This document shows positions 33,505 through 41,631 of a stretch of 64,000 nt of DNA, piece by piece (the first letter of the stretch is position 1; every line of letters begins with the position of its first letter). A program made the position numbers and the translations under genes. The stretch comes from Mesorhizobium sp. (GTDB taxonomy: Bacteria > Pseudomonadota > Alphaproteobacteria > Rhizobiales > Rhizobiaceae), in the NCBI RefSeq assembly GCF_004962245.1, contig NZ_SUHQ01000025.1:1-64000 (forward strand), given 5' to 3'. A model generated the notes under the pieces. It was not told the origin of the DNA. It saw only the letters and a program-made list of their open reading frames with translations, and did no database searches.

Positions 33505-34686
33505 CTATCTGGCGGCTTTCAATGCCCGCTCGATGTCTTCGAGCAGGTCGTCGGTATCCTCCAGACCGACAGACAGCCTGAGCGTGCCCGGCCCGATGCC
33601 GAGTTCGGCACGCGCCTCATCGCTCAGATTCTTGTGCGTCGTCGTCGCCGGATGGGTGATCAGGCTCTTGGCGTCGCCGAGATTGTTGGAGATCAGCACG
33701 ATATCCAGCGCGTTCTGGAAGGCGAAAGCCGCCTGCTTGCCGCCCTTGACGTCGAGGCAGATCAGCGTCGAGCCGCCCGACATCTGCTTCTTGACGACGG
33801 CCGCCTGCGGGTGATCGGCGCGGCCGGGATAGATGACACGGGCGATCTCCGGCCGCTCGGCGAGGACATCCGCGATCCGGCCGGCACTTTCCGTCTGCTG
33901 GCGCACGCGTAGCGGCAGAGTTTCCAGGCCCTTCAGCAGCGTCCAGGCGTTGAACGGCGAAAGGCTGGGGCCGGTATGCCGAAAATAGTCGTGCAGGTTC
34001 TCGTCGATCCACGTCTTGTCCGACAGGATGATGCCGCCGAGGCAGCGCCCCTGGCCGTCGATGTGCTTGGTCGCCGAATACACGACGATATGGGCGCCGA
34101 GCTGCAACGGCTTCTGCTGCAGGGGCGTGGCGAAGACATTGTCGACGATCAGCCGCGCACCGATCGAATTGGCAAGCGAGGCGACGGCGGCGATGTCGAC
34201 GACTTCCAGCGTCGGGTTGGTTGGGCTTTCCAGGAAGAACAGCTTGGTGTTTGGCCTGACCGCCTTTTCCCAATTGGCGATGTCGGTGCCGTCGACCAGC
34301 GTCGCCTCGATGCCGTATCTAGGCGCCAGCGTCTCGACCACCCAGCGGCAGGAGCCGAACAGCGCGCGCGCCGCCACGATATGGTCGCCGGCCTTGGCAC
34401 TGCACAGCAACGCTGCCGTCACCGCCGCCATGCCGGATGCGGTGGCGCGGGCATCTTCGGCGCCTTCCAGCGCGCACATCCGCTTTTCGAACATGTCGAC
34501 CGTCGGATTGGCATATCGCGAATAGATGAAGCCCGGCTCCTCGCCCTTGAAGCGCGCTTCCGCCGCCTGCGCCGTGTCGTAGACATAGCCTTGCGTGAGA
34601 TACATCGCCTCGGAGGTTTCGCCGAAGCCGGAACGCAGCGTTCCCGCATGCACGAGTGCGGTCTGAGGCTTCCAGTTGCGCTTCAT
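33505..34686 (-). CDS. metZ: O-succinylhomoserine sulfhydrylase
   Basis: Makes homocysteine from O-succinylhomoserine and sulfide, in methionine synthesis. A 393-residue PLP enzyme of the Cys/Met metabolism family: RYANPTVDMFEKRMCALEGAE, GSCRWVVETL, and the PLP lysine in YSATKHIDGQGRCLGG. ATG 34686 (MKRNWKPQTALVHAG) is chosen; ATG 34695 would add three residues. A SAM-II riboswitch and an intrinsic terminator lie in the leader, so the gene is most likely switched off by S-adenosylmethionine. This supports the metZ call over a gamma-synthase. Confidence 0.93.
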   Translation of the reverse strand: MKRNWKPQTALVHAGTLRSGFGETSEAMYLTQGYVYDTAQAAEARFKGEEPGFIYSRYANPTVDMFEKRMCALEGAEDARATASGMAAVTAALLCSAKAGDHIVAARALFGSCRWVVETLAPRYGIEATLVDGTDIANWEKAVRPNTKLFFLESPTNPTLEVVDIAAVASLANSIGARLIVDNVFATPLQQKPLQLGAHIVVYSATKHIDGQGRCLGGIILSDKTWIDENLHDYFRHTGPSLSPFNAWTLLKGLETLPLRVRQQTESAGRIADVLAERPEIARVIYPGRADHPQAAVVKKQMSGGSTLICLDVKGGKQAAFAFQNALDIVLISNNLGDAKSLITHPATTTHKNLSDEARAELGIGPGTLRLSVGLEDTDDLLEDIERALKAAR

Positions 34687-34729
34687 GGTCGTCATCGCCT
34701 TGTTCCAAACACCAAAAGTGGTCCAAACA

Positions 34730-34761
34730 CAAAAAAACCGGTCGCGAAAGTCGCAACCGGT
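34730..34761 (-). terminator. intrinsic terminator of the metZ leader (riboswitch expression platform)
   Basis: On the minus strand ACCGGTTGCGA pairs with TCGCGACCGGT around loop CTT: 11 base pairs (one G-U) at 34737-34761. Seven U follow at 34730-34736. It lies between the SAM-II aptamer and the metZ start. A smaller hairpin GGCC-GCAA-GGCC (34768-34779) sits between aptamer and terminator. Confidence 0.85.
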
Positions 34762-34786
34762 CCACACGGCCTTGCGGCCCGACGGT

Positions 34787-34840
34787 CCTTTAGCGACTTG
34801 TTTAACGTGGCTGCAAGCCGACCGGCCAAATCACCACGGG
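34787..34840 (-). promoter_or_regulatory. SAM-II riboswitch upstream of metZ
   Basis: The minus-strand sequence contains GGTGATTTGGCCGGTCGGC, then TTGCAGCCACGTTAAACAAG and TCGCTAAAGG. This is the conserved H-type pseudoknot core of the SAM-II (metA) aptamer known from alphaproteobacteria. It lies ~100 bases before metZ and is followed by an intrinsic terminator. Recognition is by conserved sequence. Confidence 0.93.
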
Positions 34841-34995
34841 ATAACGACCCTTTAGACCTGCGCCGCGCTTGCGTCAATTGCCGGCATGATTAAGAGGTTT
34901 ATACCAGCAAGGTTCCGCAAAAGCTGTTCCACGGTTTTGCGGTAAGAACCTGCGACAGAACGAGACCTCGCCCGGCCTTCGAGCGGAGCCAGACT

Positions 34996-36090
34996 TTGCG
35001 GCAGACAGGCATTCTTCCCGATCAGGATATTTCGGCGCTGTTCCAGTCGGGCGCGCTGAAGTCGCCGCGCGCGCTCGATGCCGACCAGATCCAGCCGGCC
35101 AGCCTCGACCTCAGGCTTGGCGACAAGGCCTGGCGGGTGCGTGCCTCCTTTCTGCCCGGCCCGAACCACAGGGTCGCTGAAAAACTCGACCGTCTGAAGC
35201 TGCACGAAATCAATCTCGCCGAAGGTGCGGTGCTGGAGACGGGCTGCGTCTATATCGTGCCGTTGCTCGAGAGCCTGGCGCTTCCGGCAAACATTTCGGC
35301 CTCGGCCAATCCGAAGAGCTCGACCGGACGGCTCGACATCTTCACCCGCGTGATGACCGATCGCGGCCACGAGTTCGACAAGATCGCCCCCGGCTACAGC
35401 GGCCCGCTCTATCTGGAAGTCAGCCCGCGTACCTTTCCGATCGTCGTCCGCGCCGGCTCGAGACTGTCGCAGATCAGGTTCCGCACCGGCAATGCGCTTT
35501 TGTCCGAAAGCGAGCTGCATGAATTGCACCGCGCCGAGACGCTCGTCGCCACCGAGCCACCGAATATTTCCGGCGGCGGCATCGCGCTGTCGATCGATCT
35601 CGATGGCGACAAGGACGGCCTGGTCGGTTACCGCGGCAAGCACCACACCGGTCTGGTCGATGTCGACAAGCGCGCCGCACAGGACGTCGTCGATTTCTGG
35701 GAGCCGCTCTACAAGAGCGGCGCCGGCGAATTGGTGCTCGATCCGGACGAATTCTATATCCTTGTCAGCCAGGAGGCGGTGCACGTGCCGCCGCTCTATG
35801 CCGCCGAGATGACGCCCTTCGATCCGCTGGTGGGCGAATTCCGTGTCCATTACGCCGGTTTCTTCGATCCGGGCTTTGGCCATTCGGCGGCCGGCGGCAC
35901 CGGCAGCAGGGCGGTGCTCGAAGTGCGCAGCCACGAAGTGCCGTTCATCCTCGACCATGGCCAGATCGTCGGACGGCTGGTTTACGAGCATATGCTGAAG
36001 CGGCCGCAGGCACTCTACGGCACCGATCTCGGCTCGAACTATCAGGCACAGGGCCTGAAACTGTCCAAGCATTTCCGCGCCGCGCGCTGA
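34996..36090 (+). CDS. dcd: dCTP deaminase, double-length form
   Basis: Converts dCTP to dUTP on the way to dTTP. The protein is 364 residues, about twice the ~190 of E. coli Dcd. The N-terminal half keeps the catalytic pattern: QPASLDLRLG, NPKSSTGRLDIF (Ser/Arg) and GYSGPLYLEV with the catalytic-type Glu. The C-terminal half repeats the fold (GEFRVHYAGFFDPGFG, RAVLEVRSHEVPF) but lacks the S-S-x-x-R site, so it is probably structural. The start is TTG 34996. The two-domain form is known in Rhizobiales. It is divergent from metZ. Confidence 0.87.
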   Translation: MRQTGILPDQDISALFQSGALKSPRALDADQIQPASLDLRLGDKAWRVRASFLPGPNHRVAEKLDRLKLHEINLAEGAVLETGCVYIVPLLESLALPANISASANPKSSTGRLDIFTRVMTDRGHEFDKIAPGYSGPLYLEVSPRTFPIVVRAGSRLSQIRFRTGNALLSESELHELHRAETLVATEPPNISGGGIALSIDLDGDKDGLVGYRGKHHTGLVDVDKRAAQDVVDFWEPLYKSGAGELVLDPDEFYILVSQEAVHVPPLYAAEMTPFDPLVGEFRVHYAGFFDPGFGHSAAGGTGSRAVLEVRSHEVPFILDHGQIVGRLVYEHMLKRPQALYGTDLGSNYQAQGLKLSKHFRAAR

Positions 36091-36182
36091 TCGCCCTATC
36101 ACGATCAGACCGTGCTTGCCTGACCTTGCGGGTCGTGCTTGGCTGTGCTCAGCCGTCAAGGTGGCTTGAAAAGGGAACAAAA

Positions 36183-36956
36183 ATGCAGATTTCAAGATGG
36201 ATCGCATCAGCAGCAACAGCTGCCATGCTGGTGATATCGGCCGGGTCCTTATCGGCGCAAGCACAGGAAAAATTGAAGATCGGCACCGAAGGTGCCTATC
36301 CGCCGTTCAACACCATCACCGCGGATGGCAAGCTTGTCGGCTTCGATATCGATATCGCCGAGGCGCTTTGCGCTCAGATGAAGGTCGAATGCGAACTTGT
36401 CACGCAGGATTGGGACGGCATGATTCCGGCGCTCCAGGCCAGAAAGTTCGACGCCATCGTCGCGTCCATGAGCATCACCGAGGAGCGCAAGAAGCAGGTC
36501 TCCTTCACCAACAAATACTATACGACGCCGCTTTCGCTGGTGGCCCTGAAGGACACCGATATTGCCTCGACCGAACCTGCGGCACTCGCCGGCAAGATAG
36601 TTGGCGCCCAGGCTTCGACCACCCAGGCCGACTTTGCCCAGGACGTCTATGGTAAGGCCGGCGCCGAGGCGAAACTCTATCCGACTCAGGAAGAGGCGGT
36701 CGCCGACTTGGTGAACGGCCGCCTCGATGCCGTCCTTTCGGACAAGTTCGTGCTGATGGATTGGATGAAGAAGTCGAGCGACGGCTGCTGCAAGATGGTC
36801 GGCGACGTCAAGGGCACCGAGACGGAAGCGGGCATCGCCGTGCGCCAGGAAGACAATGCGTTGCGCGAAAAACTAAACGCCGCCATCGACGCGATCGTCG
36901 CCGACGGCACCTACAAGAAGATCCAGGCCAAATATTTCGACTTCGATATCTATTGA
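36183..36956 (+). CDS. periplasmic basic amino acid-binding protein (family 3, orphan)
   Basis: A 257-residue protein with signal peptide (about residues 1-26, cut after AQA) and the lysine/arginine/ornithine-binding motif set: LKIGTEGAYPPFNTITADGKLVGFDIDIAEALCAQMKVECELVTQDWDGMIPALQARKFDAIVASMSITEERKKQVSFT. This matches LAO/HisJ/ArtI-type proteins. No permease or ATPase gene is adjacent. ATG 36183 has AAGGGA upstream. The ligand is likely a basic amino acid but unproven. Confidence 0.85.
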   Translation: MQISRWIASAATAAMLVISAGSLSAQAQEKLKIGTEGAYPPFNTITADGKLVGFDIDIAEALCAQMKVECELVTQDWDGMIPALQARKFDAIVASMSITEERKKQVSFTNKYYTTPLSLVALKDTDIASTEPAALAGKIVGAQASTTQADFAQDVYGKAGAEAKLYPTQEEAVADLVNGRLDAVLSDKFVLMDWMKKSSDGCCKMVGDVKGTETEAGIAVRQEDNALREKLNAAIDAIVADGTYKKIQAKYFDFDIY

Positions 36957-36972
36957 GGGTGAGCTTCGCCGG

Positions 36973-37422
36973 TCAGCCGCGAAAGAGATACTCTTTCGCG
37001 GCGCCCAAGCAGCCATGAAGTTGGCCGATAAAGAGCAATTCGCGTACGGCCAAACGCTTCCTGCCCCAAAACCCTTCGGTCTGTTTCTCCTCGTCGAGCG
37101 CCGCCTTTGAGCCGCGCTTCAAGGGGAACAACTGCTTGTCGAGGCAACCGAGGATATGGGCTCTGGCGGAGTCGATACCGCAAGCCCGGCCATTGTCGTT
37201 CAGCCTGTCGCTGCGAAGCGCTGATGTCATGCGATCCGTGTTGCGCATCAGAAAGCCCACCTGCGCTTTCGAATAGCCGGTTGCCAGAAGACGGCTTGTC
37301 ACCGCCGAGCGGGCTTCACGGTAGGATTTCGCGCTGCACTGGCCGGCGCTAAAGACCACCGATGGCTGGGTCAGGAACAGGGCCAGGCCCGCGAACACAA
37401 TGACAAACTGCATTCTGTTCAT
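36973..37422 (-). CDS. secreted hypothetical protein
   Basis: A 149-residue protein that I do not recognise. It has a clear signal peptide (MNRMQFVIVFAGLALFLTQPSVVFSAG, cut near residue 27), then a helical region with four cysteines in the mature part (about C29, C81, C93, C138), which suggests two disulfides in the periplasm. No known motif is visible. It converges on the amino-acid binding protein gene; a perfect 12-bp hairpin (36976-37002) covers its last codons. Confidence 0.6.
   Translation of the reverse strand: MNRMQFVIVFAGLALFLTQPSVVFSAGQCSAKSYREARSAVTSRLLATGYSKAQVGFLMRNTDRMTSALRSDRLNDNGRACGIDSARAHILGCLDKQLFPLKRGSKAALDEEKQTEGFWGRKRLAVRELLFIGQLHGCLGAAKEYLFRG
36976..37002. terminator. 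perfect 12-bp hairpin at the convergent gene ends
   Basis: GCCGCGAAAGAG at 36976-36987 pairs with CTCTTTCGCGGC at 36991-37002 (loop ATA). It includes the last codons of the secreted hypothetical gene and follows the binding-protein stop by ~20 bases. It could end transcription from both sides; T-rich tails are absent. Confidence 0.6.
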
Positions 37423-37449
37423 TTCCAGCTCCCAAATTGTGACGCTGCC

Positions 37450-38442
37450 TCAAAGCGCCTTCACGGCCACCTTCACCGGCTTTTCTATCTCCAGCGGGTT
37501 GCGCAGCGGCAGGCCGAAATCCTTGGCCTCGATCTCGAAAACGTCGCCGGCCTCCGTCCTGATGCCGTCGGCGAACGACAGCGTCGCCGTGCCGAACATA
37601 TGCACATGCACGTCACCCGGCTGGCGGAAGGCCGAGTATTTGAAGTGGTGATGTTCGAGATTGGCGATGGTGTGCGACATGTTCGCTTCGCCAGACAGGA
37701 ACGGCTTTTCCCACAGCAGCTTGCCGTCACGGATGATGCGCGAGGAACCCCTGACGTCGGACGGCAGGTCGCCGATCAGGATCTCCGGTCCGAATGAGGC
37801 ATTGCGCAGCTTGGAATGCGCGAGAAAAAGATAGTTCACGCGCTCGGTGACGTGGTCGGAAAACTCGTTTGACAGCGTGAAGCCGACGCGGAACGGGACA
37901 CCGTCGTCGCCGATGACATAGATGCCGGCGATTTCCGGCTCCTCGCCGGCGTCCTGGGCGAAGGCGGGCGACAGCAGTGCCGCACCGGGTGCCACCGCCA
38001 TGGTGCCGTTGCCCTTGTAAAACCATTCCGGCTGCACGCCCGTCTGGCCCTTGGCCGGCTTGCCGCCCTCCAGCCCCATGCGGAACATCTTCATGGAATC
38101 GGTGAGCTGCTCTTCGCCGTCGGTGTCGAGCTTTTTGTGCATGGAATCGCGGGTCGCCGCGGAGCCGAGATGCGTCAGCCCGGTGCCGGTGAGGTGGAGA
38201 TGCGCCGGGTCCGGATGGTTGATCGGCGACAGGACCCGCCCCTTCTTGTAGGCGGCATCGAGGTCAACCGCTTCACCGAATCCCTTGTGCTCGATGAGGG
38301 CGGCGAGCCCGGTACCGGTGCGCGCAGCCTCCATCGCCAGCGAATAAACGCTCCGGGCGCCGTTGATGATCCGGGTCTTGCCGCCGTTGCGGGCGACAAC
38401 GCGGATGGTCTCCGCATCGTCGAGGATCTGGGAAATCAGCAT
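37450..38442 (-). CDS. gguC: GguC-type protein, fumarylacetoacetate-hydrolase-like superfamily
   Basis: A 330-residue protein of the FAH/AraD1-like fold. It follows gguB, gguA and chvE in the gene order of the Agrobacterium chvE-gguABC cluster. Motifs include TGLTHLGSAATRDSMHK, PEIAGIYVIGDDGVPFRVGFTLSNEFSDHVTE with the acidic metal-ligand pattern, and SHTIANLEHHHFKYSAF. Members are linked to pentose or aldonate breakdown as dehydratase-like or FAH-like enzymes; the reaction of GguC itself is not established. A hairpin (38625-38657) separates it from gguB. Confidence 0.82.
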   Translation of the reverse strand: MLISQILDDAETIRVVARNGGKTRIINGARSVYSLAMEAARTGTGLAALIEHKGFGEAVDLDAAYKKGRVLSPINHPDPAHLHLTGTGLTHLGSAATRDSMHKKLDTDGEEQLTDSMKMFRMGLEGGKPAKGQTGVQPEWFYKGNGTMAVAPGAALLSPAFAQDAGEEPEIAGIYVIGDDGVPFRVGFTLSNEFSDHVTERVNYLFLAHSKLRNASFGPEILIGDLPSDVRGSSRIIRDGKLLWEKPFLSGEANMSHTIANLEHHHFKYSAFRQPGDVHVHMFGTATLSFADGIRTEAGDVFEIEAKDFGLPLRNPLEIEKPVKVAVKAL

Positions 38443-38624
38443 GATGTGCCCTCTCTCAATTGCCTTGGTCTGGCTACCGGTATGGCAAGCCCTGCCTCGC
38501 GCAGCTCGGACGGTATCCGCGCCACGGGTGAAATTCTTCGTTCGGATTGCGCTCGCGAACCTGGTCCTTCAGGGACTTCTTTGCGCCGTTCTGCCGCGCC
38601 GCGATGTGACCCGTTTGTCTTCCT

Positions 38625-38657
38625 AAAGCGCGCCGCGTTTGATGGGAGGCGCGCTTT
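38625..38657 (-). other. 10-bp hairpin between gguB and gguC
   Basis: AAAGCGCGCC (38625-38634) pairs with GGCGCGCTTT (38648-38657) around a 13-base loop. It lies in the 267-base gap between gguB and gguC. There is no T-run on the minus strand, so it could be an mRNA processing or stability element rather than a full terminator. The rest of the gap shows nothing recognisable. Confidence 0.55.
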
Positions 38658-38709
38658 GATCCTTGCTTTTATGCATGTTGGGCGACATGCACTCGTTTCC
38701 TCGCCCGGC

Positions 38710-40002
38710 TCAACCCTTGTTCTTGTTGTAGACGTCGAAGACCACGGCGCCGAGCAGCACCAGGCCTTTGACCACCTGCTGCCAGTCGACATTGACGCCC
38801 ATGATCGACATGCCGTTGTTCATGACGCCCATGATGAAACCGCCGACCACCGACCCGATGACCCCGCCGACCCCGCCCATCGCCGAGGCGCCGCCGATGA
38901 ACACCGCGGCAATGACGTCGAGCTCGCTGCCGAGGCCCGCCGCCGGCACCGCCTGCCCCAGGCGCGCCGCGATGATCAGGCCGCCAAGCGCCGACAGCAC
39001 GCCCATATTGATGAACACCAGTTGGGTCAGCCGTTCGGTCTTGATGCCCGACAGTTGCGCCGCCTTGGCGTTGCCGCCCATCGCGTAGATGCGGCGGCCG
39101 ATCGTCATCCTCTTGGTGACGAACACGAACAGTGCGATCAGCACTCCCATCACCAGGAGAACGATCGGCAGGCCCTTGTAGGTCGCGAACTGGTAAATGA
39201 GGAGCAAGGCAAGGGCGCTTAGCACCGCCGTCTTGACGGCGAACAGGGCAAAAGGCTCGGCCTGGTAGCCGTGCCGCTCGCGCGTACGGCGTGACTTGAG
39301 CCCGAAATAGGCATAGGCCAGCACGCCGGCGATCCCGATCACGAGCGTCGTCATGTGCAGTGTAAGACCGCTGCCGACGATGGTCTTGCCCGCGGCGTTC
39401 ACCGTCGGAGCAATCAGCGTCACCGTGCCGATCACATCGGGAATGAAGCCGGAACTCAACTTGTTGAACGCGCTCGGCAGCGGGCCGACCGAAGAGCCGC
39501 CTCCCAGCAGGGCCTGACACATGCCGCGGAATATCAGCATGCCTGCCAGCGTGACGATGAAGCTCGGTATTCGGTGATAGGCGATCCAATAGCCTTGTGC
39601 CGCGCCGATGCAGCCGCCGATAATCAGGCAGATGATCGACACGACCAGCGGATTGCTGAGTGCGCCGAGGTGCCACGTCACCATCATATTGGCCGCGAGC
39701 GCCCCGATGAAGCCGGCAACCGAGCCGACGCTGAGGTCGATATGGCCGGAAACGATCACCAGCAGCATGCCCAGCGCCATCACGATGATAAAGCTGTTCT
39801 GCTGCACCAGATTGCTCAGATTCAGCGGCTTGAACAGCGTTCCGGACGTGGTGAACTGGAAGAAGAGCATGATCGCGATCAGTGCCAGTACCAGGCCATA
39901 CTCGCGCAGGTTGGTGACGAACGCCGAAACGGCAACGCGCGGTCTCTGCTGTACGTCTTCGGCGACGCCGGTCTGCGGCGCGGGAGCGCTCTCTGTGCTC
40001 AT
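38710..40002 (-). CDS. gguB: sugar ABC transporter permease, GguB
   Basis: A 430-residue inner-membrane permease of the RbsC/XylH type with about ten to twelve hydrophobic helices and the conserved loop ALGGLIIAARLGQAVPAAGLGSELDVIAAVFIGGASAMGG, which contacts the ATPase. It is longer than RbsC because of a central insertion, as in XylH and GguB. It overlaps gguA by four bases (ATGA). With ChvE it should import monosaccharides such as galactose, arabinose, glucose and xylose. Confidence 0.92.
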   Translation of the reverse strand: MSTESAPAPQTGVAEDVQQRPRVAVSAFVTNLREYGLVLALIAIMLFFQFTTSGTLFKPLNLSNLVQQNSFIIVMALGMLLVIVSGHIDLSVGSVAGFIGALAANMMVTWHLGALSNPLVVSIICLIIGGCIGAAQGYWIAYHRIPSFIVTLAGMLIFRGMCQALLGGGSSVGPLPSAFNKLSSGFIPDVIGTVTLIAPTVNAAGKTIVGSGLTLHMTTLVIGIAGVLAYAYFGLKSRRTRERHGYQAEPFALFAVKTAVLSALALLLIYQFATYKGLPIVLLVMGVLIALFVFVTKRMTIGRRIYAMGGNAKAAQLSGIKTERLTQLVFINMGVLSALGGLIIAARLGQAVPAAGLGSELDVIAAVFIGGASAMGGVGGVIGSVVGGFIMGVMNNGMSIMGVNVDWQQVVKGLVLLGAVVFDVYNKNKG

Positions 40003-41531
40003 GATGCTTTTCCTTCTCCCCGAACGATGGCGCGCATGATCTTCTCCTGGCTGGCGTCGCTCGCCGCCATTTCGCCGACGATGCGCCCGTCGTTCATGAC
40101 GTAGATGCGGTCGGTGATGCCGAGCAGTTCAGGCATCTCCGACGAGATGACGATGATCGCCTTACCCTCGGAAGCGAGACGCGCAATGATCGTATAGATT
40201 TCGTACTTGGCGCCGACGTCGATGCCGCGCGTCGGCTCGTCGAGGATAAGCACTTCCGGATTGGCGAACAGCCACTTCGACAGCACCACCTTCTGCTGGT
40301 TGCCGCCCGAAAGATTGCCGGTCATCTGGTAGACGCTCGAGGCGCGGATATTGGTCCTGGCGCGATAGTCGTTGGCGACGGCGAGCTCGCGCATGTCGTC
40401 GATCACGCTATGGCGCGACACGCCGGGAAGGTTGGCCAGCGTGATATTGTGCTTGATGTGATCGATCAGATTGAGCCCGTAGGTCTTGCGGTCCTCGGTG
40501 ACGTAGGCAATGCCGTGTTCCACCGCCTTGCTCACCGAAGAGATATCGATCGGCTTGCCGTTGAGGCGCACCTCGCCGGTGATGTGGCGGCCATACGACC
40601 GACCGAACAGGCTCATCGCGAATTCGGTGCGGCCGGCGCCCATCAGTCCCGCAATGCCGACAACCTCGCCTTTGCGGACGTCGATATCGATATTCTTGAT
40701 CACCTGCCGCTCGGCATGGATCGGGTGATAGACCGACCAGTTCTTCACCTCGAGCACGGTCTCGCCGATCTCTGGCTCACGCGGCGGGAAGCGGTTATCG
40801 AGCGAGCGGCCGACCATCGAGGTGATGATGCGGTCTTCGCGGATGTCTTTCTTGACCAGCGTCTCGATGGTCCGCCCGTCGCGGATGATCGTGACCTTGT
40901 CGGCGACCCGGTTGACCTCGTTGAGCTTATGCGAGATCAGGATCGAGGTGATGCCCTGCCGCTTGAATTCGAGCAGCAGGTCAAGCAGCGCCTGGCTGTC
41001 CTTTTCGGACAGGCTCGCCGTCGGTTCGTCGAGGATCAGCAGCTGCACTTCCTTGCTGAGCGCCTTGGCGATCTCGACCAGTTGCTGCTTGCCGACGCCG
41101 ATATTGGTGATCAGCGTCTTCGGATCCTCCTTGAGGCCCACCTTCTTGAGCAGGGCGCTGGTGCGCGTCTCGTTGGCATTCCAGTCGATGATGCCGTATC
41201 TGGCGTGCTCGTTGCCGAGAAAGATATTTTCGGCGATCGACAGCATCGGCACCAGCGCGAGTTCCTGGTGGATGATCACGATGCCGTGGCGCTCGCTGTC
41301 GTGGATGCCTTTGAAATGGCACTCTTCCCCGCGATAGATGATTTCGCCGTCGTAGGTGCCGGACGGATACACCCCTGACAGCACCTTCATCAGCGTCGAT
41401 TTTCCGGCGCCGTTCTCGCCGACCACGGCGTGGATCTCGCCTTCCTCGACGCTGAGGTTGACATTCGACAGCGCCTTGACGCCGGGAAACGTCTTGGTGA
41501 TGTCACGCATCTCCAAAATCGTCGAGGCCAT
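39999..41531 (-). CDS. gguA: sugar ABC transporter ATP-binding protein, GguA
   Basis: A 510-residue double ATPase for the ChvE-GguAB importer. The first half has Walker A GENGAGKST, a signature region (IGVGKQQLVEIAKALS) and Walker B LLILDEPTASLSEKD. The second half has a relaxed Walker A (AGLMGAGRTEF), signature LSGGNQQKVVLSKWL and LILDEPTRGIDVG. This asymmetric tandem is typical of RbsA/XylG/MmsA. ATG 41531 (MASTILEM) is preferred over ATG 41564. A hairpin before the gene separates it from chvE. Confidence 0.93.
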   Translation of the reverse strand: MASTILEMRDITKTFPGVKALSNVNLSVEEGEIHAVVGENGAGKSTLMKVLSGVYPSGTYDGEIIYRGEECHFKGIHDSERHGIVIIHQELALVPMLSIAENIFLGNEHARYGIIDWNANETRTSALLKKVGLKEDPKTLITNIGVGKQQLVEIAKALSKEVQLLILDEPTASLSEKDSQALLDLLLEFKRQGITSILISHKLNEVNRVADKVTIIRDGRTIETLVKKDIREDRIITSMVGRSLDNRFPPREPEIGETVLEVKNWSVYHPIHAERQVIKNIDIDVRKGEVVGIAGLMGAGRTEFAMSLFGRSYGRHITGEVRLNGKPIDISSVSKAVEHGIAYVTEDRKTYGLNLIDHIKHNITLANLPGVSRHSVIDDMRELAVANDYRARTNIRASSVYQMTGNLSGGNQQKVVLSKWLFANPEVLILDEPTRGIDVGAKYEIYTIIARLASEGKAIIVISSEMPELLGITDRIYVMNDGRIVGEMAASDASQEKIMRAIVRGEGKAS

Positions 41532-41585
41532 CGGGAACACCACTCCTCCGAGGTCCGGAAACAATACCGGGCTCGCTCGCTAACG

Positions 41586-41614
41586 AAAAGGGGTCCTGCG
41601 TTACGCAGGACCCC
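41586..41614 (-). terminator. intrinsic-type terminator between chvE and gguA
   Basis: GGGGTCCTGCG (41590-41600) pairs perfectly with CGCAGGACCCC (41604-41614) around a 3-base loop; four U follow on the minus strand (41586-41589). It lies between the chvE stop and gguA. In binding-protein operons such a hairpin lets most transcripts end after the binding-protein gene, giving more ChvE than transporter. Confidence 0.8.
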
Positions 41615-41631
41615 GGACTTTGCAACTGCGG

